A stretch of 13,361 nt of DNA from Chloroflexota bacterium (lineage in GTDB: Bacteria; Chloroflexota; Anaerolineae; Anaerolineales; UBA4823), in contig DAOVCZ010000027.1 in assembly GCA_030669775.1 (NCBI GenBank), positions 1 to 13,361 on the forward strand, read 5' to 3'. The notes below the pieces were generated by a model. The model did no database searches. It was not told the origin of the DNA and saw only the letters and a program-made list of their open reading frames with translations. The stretch's first letter is position 1. Each line of letters begins with the position of its first letter. The translations under genes and the position numbers were made by a program. Positions 1 to 7,618 of this stretch are shown piece by piece.

Positions 1-202
1 TAAGTCCGCCAGATTGGACTACATCCTTTAGTAAGTGGATTTATCTAAAAGAACAACGCTTTGAATATAACAGAAAAGCTTCAAAATGTGGTTTATAAAT
101 AATAATCAACAATTATAGTTTATTAAGGTGGCTTACCTCAAAATAACAAAATGGTATAATTTCGCCGATATTCGACTTACACATCACTCAAATGCAATCA
201 AC
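1..202. other. AT-rich leader region, possible tail of an upstream gene
   Basis: No complete gene is visible. One plus-strand frame is open from the window edge (base 3) to a TAA at 96-98 and would encode 31 residues ending in KASKCGL. It could be the end of an upstream gene, but AT-rich DNA can stay open this long by chance. A second frame stops at 29-31. A 5-bp inverted repeat (3-7 with 16-20) has no T-run after it, so I do not call it a terminator. The right part holds the promoter of the selenocysteine tRNA. Confidence 0.35.
152..160 (+). promoter_or_regulatory. Extended -10 promoter for tRNA-Sec
   Basis: TGGTATAAT at 152-160 is a perfect extended -10 element (TGn plus TATAAT). The best -35 is weak (TTACCT at 133-138, 16-bp spacer), as is usual for extended -10 promoters. 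Transcription would start near 167, giving a 5' leader of about 36 nt that RNase P would remove from the tRNA at 203. Confidence 0.65.
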
Positions 203-296
203 GGGGGTGGTTGGGTCCCGGTGGGCTCCCCGGTCTTCAAAACCGGTGGCGGGTCGCGTTGCGAGCCGCGGTGGGTTCGACTCCCATCCACTCCCG
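203..296 (+). tRNA. selC: Selenocysteine tRNA (anticodon TCA)
   Basis: This gene encodes the tRNA that is charged with serine, converted to Sec-tRNA, and carried by SelB to in-frame UGA codons. The sequence folds in the bacterial 8+5 form. The acceptor stem is 8 bp (203-210 with 288-295, one G-U pair), then TT. The D stem is 6 bp (213-218 with 223-228) around a 4-nt loop. The anticodon stem is 5 bp (230-234 with 242-246) with loop CTTCAAA, which puts TCA at 237-239. The variable arm is long (about 247-270, 8 bp with one G-G mismatch and loop GTT). The T stem is 271-275 with 283-287 around TTCGACT. The discriminator is G296 and the genome reads CCT after it, so the final A of CCA is not encoded. 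A canonical long-arm tRNA-Ser would not have an 8-bp acceptor, a 6-bp D stem and a UCA anticodon. selA, selB and selD are not in the window. Confidence 0.95.
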
Positions 297-356
297 CCTT
301 CTCTTAAATAAACTTTGATCAAGTAAGTCACAAAAATAAATAACTGAAACCAAATT

Positions 357-1583
357 ATGACCATTCCTAATACCCAATCAATATATCCTGCCTCCCAACC
401 GGATCCATACCTGCCCCTGGTAAAGCAGGTATTTCGCATTGAGGAGGTCACCTGGGGAAATGAGAAACAGCATTTCCTCGTCCGCTATCGTGGAAAGCTA
501 TTGATTGAATCCCAGGATGCATATGCCAAACTCTCTAAAGGCTTGCAATCACTGGATGTCACACCACTGTTTCGCGTCGAGGGTGGCAGTGAAACCATCA
601 TTCTTCTTAAAGGGATTATCAAACCAAAACCATCTAATCCCTGGATTAATCTCATTCTATTTATTATTACCGGGATAAGTGTCGTTTTTGCAGGGACACT
701 TGTTGAATATCGCGGGCCGCTTACATCTGATTTGAGCGAATTACTGCCTCATTTCCTGCCTGCGCTATACCGGGGTATGGCATTTGCTGCCAGCCTTTTG
801 GCGATTTTATTGGCACATGAATTTGGTCATTATCTTGCCGCCCGCTATCATCGCTCGGAAGTTACACTCCCTTACTTTATCCCCTTCCCTTTCAGCCCAT
901 TCGGCACTATGGGAGCTTTCATTCAGCTCAAAGAACCACCAAAAAACAAGCGCATTTTGCTCGATATAGGTATTGCTGGACCCTTAGCAGGATTGGTGAT
1001 CGCAATCCCGTTATTATTACTCGGTCTTTACCTATCTCAAACAGACAAATTACCGTTGTTCCTGGCTCAAGGACAGGTAATCAGTTTGGAAGGTAACTCA
1101 CTGCTTTATTTGATGATGAAATTCGTCGTATTTGGCCAATGGCTACCAGCTCCAGTGAACTTAGCTGGATTAAATCCATTGGTTTATTGGCTGCGTTATT
1201 TTTTCACCGGGCAACCCATCCCATATGGCGCAGTTGATGTATTGCTTCATCCAGTTGCCTGGGCAGGTTGGGCGGGTCTCTTGGTTACTGCACTCAATCT
1301 CATCCCCGCCGGGCAGCTCGATGGAGGTCATATTCTATACGCCTTATTTGGGAAAAGATCGGGCATTATCTTGCCCTTCATCTTGGTTGCTTTAATTCTC
1401 TTGGGTACAGTTTGGTCGGGTTGGTGGCTGTGGGCTTTCCTGATCTTTTTGCTTGGTCGCTCTCACGCAGAGCCACTCGATCAAATCACACTTCTGGATT
1501 CCCGGAGGAAGGCCTTGGCAGTATTTGGCTTGGTGATTTTCGTGCTGGTCTTCACCCCAATCCCCATGAGTATTTTCTCTTGA
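357..1583 (+). CDS. Site-2 protease family (M50) membrane metalloprotease
   Basis: The product is a 408-residue zinc metalloprotease that cuts within the membrane (family M50; clients unknown). Residues 1-95 form a soluble N-terminal domain, and the rest is largely hydrophobic with several membrane segments. The zinc motif HEFGH is at 154-158, with E155 as the catalytic base, and the second motif NLIPAGQLDGG at 314-324 carries the third zinc ligand D322. The soluble N domain before the first helix and the overall plan recall the EGY/cyanobacterial-archaeal branch of M50 rather than RseP, because no PDZ domain is seen. The start ATG at 357 has no Shine-Dalgarno sequence. A weak promoter (TTGATC 315-320, 16 bp, TAAATA 337-342) would give a very short leader; co-transcription with tRNA-Sec is the alternative. 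The next gene is convergent, so the gene appears to be monocistronic. The stop is TGA. Confidence 0.9.
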   Translation: MTIPNTQSIYPASQPDPYLPLVKQVFRIEEVTWGNEKQHFLVRYRGKLLIESQDAYAKLSKGLQSLDVTPLFRVEGGSETIILLKGIIKPKPSNPWINLILFIITGISVVFAGTLVEYRGPLTSDLSELLPHFLPALYRGMAFAASLLAILLAHEFGHYLAARYHRSEVTLPYFIPFPFSPFGTMGAFIQLKEPPKNKRILLDIGIAGPLAGLVIAIPLLLLGLYLSQTDKLPLFLAQGQVISLEGNSLLYLMMKFVVFGQWLPAPVNLAGLNPLVYWLRYFFTGQPIPYGAVDVLLHPVAWAGWAGLLVTALNLIPAGQLDGGHILYALFGKRSGIILPFILVALILLGTVWSGWWLWAFLIFLLGRSHAEPLDQITLLDSRRKALAVFGLVIFVLVFTPIPMSIFS

Positions 1584-1649
1584 TCCCAGATTGTATCGCT
1601 CCGTGATCTAAAGTTACTATTTCCCCAACTTCCCTAAGTCGAATAACAA
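1584..1649. other. Convergent intergenic gap without clear terminator
   Basis: The M50 gene and the LysM lipoprotein gene end facing each other across 66 bp. I see no stable hairpin with a T-run on either strand, so termination may be Rho-dependent or the transcripts may overlap. Confidence 0.4.
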
Positions 1650-2627
1650 TTACGGGCGTACTTCAACCAGGGCTTTTACCTCAGCGATCGGAGGCCCTAA
1701 ACTAAATACCTCGATTTTAAATTCTCGACTAGCACCTGGTTCGAGCAAGCCAAATTGCTCAAGTTTTCGAACACCGACCACCCTGCCTTCACTGTCATAA
1801 GCCGTCACGACTACCCATACCAAATTTCCAGGTGAGCTCTTCGCTGGAATACCAATTGATCCACTTACTTCCGCGTGCAATCCACCCGCGGATATCACCA
1901 CCTCATCCATTTCCAACCAAGCATTTAGATAGCGAGCATCATTTTTGGGGACTGGTTGAGCGGTTAATACATTGGTGGTTGCTTGAAACTCCCCAGGATT
2001 ATTACCTGGGAAAAATATAACCAGCGGGATATCCTCATCTGCCGATAGCCTGTTTATTGCAGTGATAGCAATTCCTTCTGCAAACATTTCCCCCCCTTCA
2101 TCATAAAGAACGACCCGAGCTGAGATGTTCTCCAAAGCTCTGGAGCGGTCATTTGTTACAAGCAGGAAACACCAGATGCCATCCGGTACAGCATAGCAAT
2201 CTGTACTGGTTAGAATTAACGGAATGGGGGTGGCTGTCATTGGGCTCGGGGGAACGCTATCTCCCAGTGGGATAATCAAGACAGTGCCAACCGAAAGCAA
2301 CCTGGGATTAACTTCTGGATTTACTGCTTGCAGTTCTTCCAGGCTGATGCCATGTCGCAAAGCAATAGCCAGCATTGTATCTCCTTCTACAATTGTATAA
2401 GTCAGCGGAGTTGGGGTTGGGGTTGGTAGGTCGGTGGGAGTAACAACCACAGGTGTGCTGACATCCGGCTCTTGGCTTGGAGTTAGACTTATATATGGAG
2501 TTAACAACACTGGAGGGGTGACTACCGGCGTGGGCGACGGTTGGGCATTGAGGCAACTACTCATACCGATAATTAGAAACAGAAAAGCCGAAAAGATCTT
2601 CAAAGACAGCTGAATATTGAAAAACAT
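1650..2627 (-). CDS. LysM-domain lipoprotein with Thr/Pro linker
   Basis: The product is a 325-residue lipoprotein with a cell-wall binding module. Residues 1-24 form a signal peptide (a short charged start, then a hydrophobic run at 11-21) ending in a MSSC lipobox, so C25 should be lipidated. Residues 26-75 are a Pro/Thr/Val linker with TPTPTPT repeats. Residues 76-121 are one LysM domain (YTIVEGDTMLAIA ... VNPEVNPRLLSVGTVLIIP), which binds N-acetylglucosamine-containing glycans such as peptidoglycan. Residues 135-325 are beta-rich and appear to contain two related units (VVLYDEGGE and VVVTAYDSEGRVV), resembling FxLYD-type beta-sandwich domains; this part is inference. No catalytic motif is visible. 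The start ATG lacks a Shine-Dalgarno sequence and lies just after a -10 box, so the mRNA may be leaderless. The gene is divergent from the TPR protein gene, which has the same linker style. Confidence 0.85.
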   Translation of the reverse strand: MFFNIQLSLKIFSAFLFLIIGMSSCLNAQPSPTPVVTPPVLLTPYISLTPSQEPDVSTPVVVTPTDLPTPTPTPLTYTIVEGDTMLAIALRHGISLEELQAVNPEVNPRLLSVGTVLIIPLGDSVPPSPMTATPIPLILTSTDCYAVPDGIWCFLLVTNDRSRALENISARVVLYDEGGEMFAEGIAITAINRLSADEDIPLVIFFPGNNPGEFQATTNVLTAQPVPKNDARYLNAWLEMDEVVISAGGLHAEVSGSIGIPAKSSPGNLVWVVVTAYDSEGRVVGVRKLEQFGLLEPGASREFKIEVFSLGPPIAEVKALVEVRP

Positions 2628-2634
2628 TGCTGGA

Positions 2635-2640
2635 ATTATA
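2635..2640 (-). promoter_or_regulatory. -10 box for the LysM lipoprotein gene
   Basis: On the minus strand TATAAT occupies 2640-2635, and transcription would start near 2628, immediately before the ATG at 2627. The -35 is poor (TCTGTA at 2663-2658, 17-bp spacer). If used, the transcript would be leaderless or nearly so, which fits the missing ribosome binding site. Confidence 0.45.
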
Positions 2641-2687
2641 ACTCAGCGCCCACACCTTACAGATATAAGAGGTCGTAGTCTCTCACC

Positions 2688-2716
2688 TTGTCCCTCATCT
2701 TTTACTATGCTATATT
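2688..2716 (+). promoter_or_regulatory. Promoter for the TPR protein / histidine kinase operon
   Basis: The -35 TTGTCC (2688-2693), a 17-bp spacer and the extended -10 TGC-TATATT (2708-2716) form a plausible housekeeping promoter. Transcription would start near 2723. That rules out the upstream in-frame starts at 2617 and 2707 for this promoter and supports ATG 2734, leaving a leader of roughly 11 nt. Confidence 0.5.
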
Positions 2717-2722
2717 CAGCTC

Positions 2723-2727
2723 AGAGG
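2723..2727 (+). promoter_or_regulatory. Ribosome binding site fixing the TPR gene start
   Basis: AGAGG lies 6 nt before ATG 2734. The longer in-frame readings (2617, 2707) have no such site, and the 2617 reading would overlap the divergent LysM gene. Confidence 0.5.
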
Positions 2728-2733
2728 TTCGCG

Positions 2734-4635
2734 ATGGCTGATGACAAAATGCTTCAAGAAGCGATAGAAGCGGTGGCAAATGGTCAACGCGAGCGCGCCC
2801 GTGATTTATTAACCCGTTTGCTGCGAGCCAACCAATCCAACCCGAAGTATTGGCTTTGGATGAGCTCAATTGTAGATACAACTAAAGAACGAGTTTACTG
2901 TTTACAGAAGGTTATCGGGTTAGAGCCCAATAATCGTGCAGCCAAACTCGGGCTGGTATTGGATGGCATCAACCCTCCTGATAAGGGGCTGCAACCGATA
3001 CCAATCGTACCCAGAAATTGGGAAGAGGCATACAAAGCACGTTCTTTGGAGAGCGGTCCTAAAAAACTCATCCGGCGAATGGCTTATCTAGGGGCAGGTG
3101 TACTGGTTCTGGGACTTATATTGCTCGGTTTTTTGGGTCCCCGCATGAAGACCTATGGCTATTTTGGTGGCGTTCAACTCACAATAACCCCACATTTCGA
3201 GACGGTTGCAGCTACCGCGACCTTACTGCCGACAAATACACCTCGTGTTGTAACACCCACACCCACTTTTATTGGACCAACTCCTTTGTGGATGTTCCTT
3301 GAAGCGACCTATACTCCAACTCCGCTTTATGTAAATACACCACATCCAGTGACTGAAGCCTACAGAGCTGGAATTCGTGCCTTTACCAGCGGCAATTTCG
3401 AGGAAATGGTGGTTTTCATGGAGCAGGCTACCCGTGCCGAGCCACAATCTGCCGATACATATTATTATCTTGGTGAAGCTTACCTGTTACTCGATGACCC
3501 GGAAAAAGCCTTATTCGCCTATGAAAAAGCAATAGAAACCAATCCTAATTTTGCTCCAGCATATCTTGGTCGGGCCAAAGCAATGACAACGCTAGATCCC
3601 GAATTCGATATTGAAACCGATTTAACTCAGTCAGTTGCCCTGGATCCTGATCTCGCCGCAGCTCATCTGGAATTAACCGCTTTCTATTTGTCTATTGGCA
3701 ATTATGATCAGGCATTAGAAGCCCTTGAGATCACCGAAAAATTGGCTCCTGAATCACCTTTGGTATACGCCTACCGTTCCCAGGCCTATCTGCACACTGG
3801 TGAGTATGAAATGGCACTAGAAGCTGCTCAACAAGCTTACGAACTCGATCAAACAATCCTTTCCGTTTATCTAACCCTGGGAAATCTGCATTTACTTTCA
3901 GGAAATGCTGAGGAAGCAAGTCACTTCCTTGAAATATATTTACGCTATATTAAAAATGATGCAAACGCTTGGGCAGCATACGGTCGCGCGCTTTTCGAAA
4001 ACGAGGATCAATATGAAGAAGCGATGCAGGCTTTTGATCTGGCCCTTTCCTTGGACGAGAACTCATTTATCGCCTTGCTATATCGGGGATTATCATATTT
4101 AGAGGCAGGTGAAGGTCAATTAGCTGTCAACGATTTATTCATCGCTCGCAATTTCGACCGGGAGTCATTCGTCGCGAGTCTGGGACTTGCAAGAGCATTG
4201 TCCCTTGCTGAACGATATAATGATGCAATCAGCCAATTTAATGGCAGCGAACAACTTGCCACAACTGATCAACAACAAGCTGAGGTATACTATTGGCGCG
4301 CTAAAACTTTTATTGCTACCGGCGATGTAAGATCTGCTGTTGAAGATTATCAAGCCTTGCTTGAATTACCTGTTGAAAATGTCTCGGAAGAATGGCTTGA
4401 AGTTGCCCAGGAATATATCATCCAACTTACACCTACACCGACGATGACACCTTCGCCGATTCCAGCGACGAAAACACCAACCGTTGCTACACCAACCTCG
4501 ACATCCACAATGACCGCATCACCTACTGTTGTAACTCCGAGCCCTACCAGTACAGGAACTCCAGCGGCTTCCGAAGTAACACCAAGCCCAACAACAACTC
4601 CACGGCCTTCTCGAACACCCCAGAACAAACACTAA
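2734..4635 (+). CDS. Membrane-anchored TPR protein with Thr/Pro-rich tail
   Basis: The product has 633 residues when started at ATG 2734. Residues 1-115 are a cytoplasmic TPR-like helical domain (AIEAVANGQRERARDLL ... VIGLEPNNRAAKLGL). After a positive patch (KKLIRR, 110-115) comes one membrane helix at about 116-138. A Thr/Pro linker follows (about 155-195). Then a long array of TPR repeats covers about 207-565, with recurrent A.Y.LG..YL motifs and acidic loops. The last 70 residues are almost entirely T, P, S and A, a likely cell-wall spacer or O-glycosylation region. The positive-inside rule puts the TPR array outside the cytoplasm. TPR arrays bind proteins or peptides; the ligand is unknown. 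The histidine kinase follows within about 20 bp, so the two are probably one operon, and this protein could scaffold or signal to the kinase (inference). A longer start at 2617 would add 39 residues but overlaps the divergent gene and its promoter. Confidence 0.85.
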   Translation: MADDKMLQEAIEAVANGQRERARDLLTRLLRANQSNPKYWLWMSSIVDTTKERVYCLQKVIGLEPNNRAAKLGLVLDGINPPDKGLQPIPIVPRNWEEAYKARSLESGPKKLIRRMAYLGAGVLVLGLILLGFLGPRMKTYGYFGGVQLTITPHFETVAATATLLPTNTPRVVTPTPTFIGPTPLWMFLEATYTPTPLYVNTPHPVTEAYRAGIRAFTSGNFEEMVVFMEQATRAEPQSADTYYYLGEAYLLLDDPEKALFAYEKAIETNPNFAPAYLGRAKAMTTLDPEFDIETDLTQSVALDPDLAAAHLELTAFYLSIGNYDQALEALEITEKLAPESPLVYAYRSQAYLHTGEYEMALEAAQQAYELDQTILSVYLTLGNLHLLSGNAEEASHFLEIYLRYIKNDANAWAAYGRALFENEDQYEEAMQAFDLALSLDENSFIALLYRGLSYLEAGEGQLAVNDLFIARNFDRESFVASLGLARALSLAERYNDAISQFNGSEQLATTDQQQAEVYYWRAKTFIATGDVRSAVEDYQALLELPVENVSEEWLEVAQEYIIQLTPTPTMTPSPIPATKTPTVATPTSTSTMTASPTVVTPSPTSTGTPAASEVTPSPTTTPRPSRTPQNKH

Positions 4636-4655
4636 AAGATTTGTGGCATATTGAA

Positions 4656-6998
4656 ATGCCCAAGAACGAGAACACATCCCCAATTTATTTCCAAATTCTG
4701 GTTCTCACCCTGAGCATCGTCTCATTGATTCTGGGCACCATTTTATCCCCTCCATCTCTCAACGAATTCATACCCTTCTTAATCCTTGTCGTGTTCATCG
4801 CGCTCCTGGAATTCACCCCGCTCGATCTGCTCAACTACAGGTATTCGCTGGTTCATATCGTCGTTTTCAGCGGCGGGATATTGTATGGATCAGGGCTGGT
4901 TGCCTGGGCATGTGTTTTGGGGATTGGCACAGCGATTGGTCTGCAGCTCGTATTCCCTCTTCGATTGAGACCATATTCATCAAGCGTGAAACCAACATTT
5001 TTTGGTGGATTGTTCGAACTGGGACACAATTTGGTATCACTGGTTTTCGCATTATCAGTTTTCGGGATAGCGAAAGGGATATCCTCATTTGAGATTGGGA
5101 TAAACCAAAATTGGTTAGTGATTCTTAGTGCTGGACTGCTCTTCGGAGCAATTCACGGTTCAATTTACATAATTAGCACTCGTTTTCTTGCCTCCCAACA
5201 AACCCCACGAGCGCGCTGGGATTATTTGGCGCTCATATCAATCGAAATCCTGCCGGTTTATCTGGGATTTACGACTCTCCTGACATATCCATTCTTGAAA
5301 AATGGTTCCCTGATTGTTTTAGGCGTATCTACATTCGCTTTAGGTCTGTTAATTCACTATCTCAGTGCACCACGCAGAAACCTTGAACGACGCTTACAAG
5401 AATTATCCGCGTTAGAGGAAATCAGCAAAGCTCTCAGCAGCGATATTGATCTCGAAAAACTGCTCAGCGCTATCCAGGTTCAAGTGACCAACCTGCTCAA
5501 TGTGGATAATTTTTACGTTGCTCTACTCGATCCCGTTGACCAACAAATCTGGTACCCACTCGCGGTTAAGAACGGCACCCGGCAGAATTGGCCACGCCGA
5601 CCACTGACTGATCGCCTCACAGACCGGGTAATCCTGGAAAGTAATTCGATATTAATCCCTCATCATGCCGCCCAACAATTAACCAAGATCGGTCTGCCAT
5701 CCGGTGAAGATGCACCCTTTGCCTGGATTGGGGTTCCACTGATCACTTCCGAACAATCCATAGGCTGTTTAGCCCTTTTCTCGCTGACCTCGGAAGTTGA
5801 ATTTTCTCAAGATGATCTGAACTTACTCACTATTCTTTCTGGCCAAACGAGTGTCGCCATTGAAATTTCCTTACACAACGCATTATTATCCTCAGATATC
5901 ACCATCGGTCGGGATCGATTGACAACTATTCTAAACTCGGTTCGTGATGGTTTGATATTAATTGATACCGATGGAAAAATTACATTAATCAATGAGGCAG
6001 TCACTCGTTTGAGCGGAATACCACAAAGTGAGTTTATTGGTCATGTGCTAAAGGATTTGCCAACAGATGTAATCGAAACGATCGGTTTTACCATCCAGGA
6101 GGCTGGTGAGCTGCTTGAGAGAATTAATCTTGACGAAGTTCCAGAATTTAATAAGCAATCCTACACAAAGGTAAATCGCGTTCAAGAATTAGTCATCGAA
6201 CGATCGCTTATCCCAGTCGATGGTGAGTCAGATCAACTCGCGGGATTGATTATCTTGCTCCGTGATATCACCGATGAGTATAAGATAAAGCAAGCTCAAG
6301 ATCTGATCAGCGAGACCCTGGTACATGATTTACGCTCACCACTCAGTTCAACGATAAGTGCCTTGGATGTGATCCATGATTCGTTCTTAAGTGGTGATCC
6401 AGCAGGAATTGTTGAACCTTCAATCCAGATTGCACAGCGCAGCTCTCGTCGAATGCTGGCGATGGTTGAATCGATACTCGAAATCACCAGAATGGAATCG
6501 GGCAACATTGAGCTATCACTCTCTAAAGTCAATATTGAGACACTTTTAGAAGATTCCGTATCGGAATTCACTACTGTCTCCCTGGAATATGAAGTCTCAA
6601 TAAGCGTAAAATACCCCTCTGATCTCCCTACTGTGCGGATGGACAAAAATAAGATCCATCGGGTAATAAACAATTTAATTGATAATGCATTGAAGTATAC
6701 GCCGAAAAATGGCGAGATTTTGATAACTGCGGGAATTAATAATCAAGAATTATTGGAAATCCGGGTAATTGATTCCGGGCCGGGGATTCCCAAGGAATAT
6801 CAAAAGAGGATTTTCGAGCGATTTGCTCAGATTCCTGGTATGCCAAGCCGGAAGCGTGGCTCAGGATTAGGATTAACTTATTGCCGTTTAGCTATCGAAG
6901 CACATGGGGGAGAAATCTGGGTAGACGACAATCCCGGTGGGGGAAGTACATTCATTTTCACATTGCCAGTTGCGGGTCCAGATGAACAGGGAGATTAA
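4656..6998 (+). CDS. Multi-pass membrane sensor histidine kinase (GAF-PAS-HisKA-HATPase)
   Basis: The product has 780 residues from ATG 4656. A TTG at 4641 in the same frame would add five; neither start has a clear Shine-Dalgarno sequence and I prefer ATG. Residues 10-235 hold about eight hydrophobic segments, a multi-pass sensor region I cannot assign to a named family. Residues 250-403 form a GAF domain (EEISKALSSDIDLEKLL ... ISLHNALL). Residues 418-545 form a PAS domain (LTTILNSVRDGLILID ... ILLRDITDEY). The HisKA H box is LVHDLRSPL, with phospho-acceptor H557. The catalytic domain (660-775) has all boxes: N box NNLIDNALKY from N672, G1 DSGPGIP from D706, F box ERFAQIP and G2 GSGLGL at 735-740. 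It should be an active kinase. It lies 20 bp after the TPR protein gene. No response regulator gene is adjacent; the nearest is at 11527, in a separate transcription unit. Confidence 0.9.
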   Translation: MPKNENTSPIYFQILVLTLSIVSLILGTILSPPSLNEFIPFLILVVFIALLEFTPLDLLNYRYSLVHIVVFSGGILYGSGLVAWACVLGIGTAIGLQLVFPLRLRPYSSSVKPTFFGGLFELGHNLVSLVFALSVFGIAKGISSFEIGINQNWLVILSAGLLFGAIHGSIYIISTRFLASQQTPRARWDYLALISIEILPVYLGFTTLLTYPFLKNGSLIVLGVSTFALGLLIHYLSAPRRNLERRLQELSALEEISKALSSDIDLEKLLSAIQVQVTNLLNVDNFYVALLDPVDQQIWYPLAVKNGTRQNWPRRPLTDRLTDRVILESNSILIPHHAAQQLTKIGLPSGEDAPFAWIGVPLITSEQSIGCLALFSLTSEVEFSQDDLNLLTILSGQTSVAIEISLHNALLSSDITIGRDRLTTILNSVRDGLILIDTDGKITLINEAVTRLSGIPQSEFIGHVLKDLPTDVIETIGFTIQEAGELLERINLDEVPEFNKQSYTKVNRVQELVIERSLIPVDGESDQLAGLIILLRDITDEYKIKQAQDLISETLVHDLRSPLSSTISALDVIHDSFLSGDPAGIVEPSIQIAQRSSRRMLAMVESILEITRMESGNIELSLSKVNIETLLEDSVSEFTTVSLEYEVSISVKYPSDLPTVRMDKNKIHRVINNLIDNALKYTPKNGEILITAGINNQELLEIRVIDSGPGIPKEYQKRIFERFAQIPGMPSRKRGSGLGLTYCRLAIEAHGGEIWVDDNPGGGSTFIFTLPVAGPDEQGD

Positions 6999-7236
6999 GC
7001 CAAGTAAGAGTCAATTCTGCCATTTTATTGAGCTAATTCAAGGTTAACCAACTGGCAAATCTCTACTAATTTCTTAATGACTTAATTATGCTATGTACTC
7101 AAAATATGCCCATAACCGTAATTCGGAAAAAGATTAACAAATTTCTATTACAGCTAGCCTTGCAGACGGGAATATTGCGCGCTATAATCTCAGACGTATA
7201 AAACCTTATTATTTTATTGCGGTACTGAGTTGTACA
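6999..7236. other. Intergenic region before the zinc-ribbon gene
   Basis: This 238-bp AT-rich gap holds no ORF I can support. It contains a GGTTAACC palindrome at about 7042-7049 and short inverted repeats but no hairpin with a T-run, so no terminator for the kinase operon is apparent. Its right part carries the promoter of the FmdB-type gene. Confidence 0.5.
7160..7188 (+). promoter_or_regulatory. Promoter of the FmdB-type zinc-ribbon gene
   Basis: TTGCAG (7160-7165) and a perfect TATAAT (7183-7188) are separated by 17 bp. Transcription would start near 7195, giving a leader of about 42 nt before ATG 7237. This shows the small gene is independent of the kinase operon. Confidence 0.75.
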
Positions 7237-7545
7237 ATGCCGATTTATACTTACCAGTGTGATAACTGTGGTGTCCGTTTTGAACGCCACCAGAAATTCT
7301 CCGAAAAACCATTTTCCATATGCCCAGAGTGTTCAAAGATGACTTTACGAAAGATATTCACTCCGGTGGGTATCGTTTTTAAGGGTTCTGGATTTTATGC
7401 TACAGATCATCGCTCACCATCGGGTGGGTCCCGCAAGAATGGCAGCACAATGGATGATAGTGAAAGCGAAAGCAAACCAAAGAAAGTGAGTGAAGGGGAA
7501 GGAAATAAGGAACCGATAAAGGAGTCAAAGAAGAAAACCGATTAA
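7237..7545 (+). CDS. FmdB-family zinc ribbon protein
   Basis: The product is a 102-residue protein. The N-terminal 45 residues match the FmdB/CxxC zinc-ribbon family: opening MPIYTYQCDNCG, with C8-x2-C11 and C29-x2-C32 as the four zinc ligands, followed by LRKIFTPVGIVFKGSGFYATD, which is typical of the family. From about residue 60 the tail is charged and disordered (Ser, Lys, Glu, Gly). The family was named after a putative regulator of formamidase and amidase genes, but its biochemical role is not settled; no amidase gene is nearby. The gene has its own promoter and a strong terminator, so it stands alone. The Shine-Dalgarno match is weak. Confidence 0.88.
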   Translation: MPIYTYQCDNCGVRFERHQKFSEKPFSICPECSKMTLRKIFTPVGIVFKGSGFYATDHRSPSGGSRKNGSTMDDSESESKPKKVSEGEGNKEPIKESKKKTD

Positions 7546-7587
7546 TTTATTTTAGGTTTGCCTATCAGAATTGTATACCAATCGTAA

Positions 7588-7618
7588 GGCGTCTCCGCGA
7601 CCGGAGACGCCTTTTTTT
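7588..7618 (+). terminator. Rho-independent terminator after the zinc-ribbon gene
   Basis: A perfect 10-bp GC-rich stem (GGCGTCTCCG 7588-7597 with 7602-7611) around the loop CGAC is followed by seven Ts (7612-7618). The stem begins 42 bp after the stop at 7545. There is no A-run on its left side, so it is not a strong terminator for the minus-strand tRNA-Asn. Confidence 0.93.

Noticed and set aside
188..451. Minus-strand ORF of 87 codons
   Set aside because: It lies across the tRNA-Sec gene and the start of the M50 gene, has no family features, and is explained by the tRNA's GC-rich arms being open by chance.
1581..1637. M50 stop TGA read as a selenocysteine codon
   Set aside because: Readthrough would add only 17 codons after the TGA before TAA at 1635, without a recognisable motif or an obvious SECIS hairpin after the TGA; the protease is already of full family length.
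2617..2733. 39-residue N-terminal extension of the TPR protein
   Set aside because: It overlaps the divergent LysM gene start and both promoters, and lacks a ribosome binding site; the AGAGG site and likely transcription start favour ATG 2734.
4350..4628. Minus-strand ORF rich in Val and Gly
   Set aside because: It is the reverse reading of the Thr/Pro-rich tail of the TPR protein, where the repetitive codon pattern keeps the opposite strand open.
6296..6673. Minus-strand ORF of 125 codons inside the kinase gene
   Set aside because: It is antisense to the HisKA region, whose protein motifs are intact on the plus strand; it has no recognisable features of its own.
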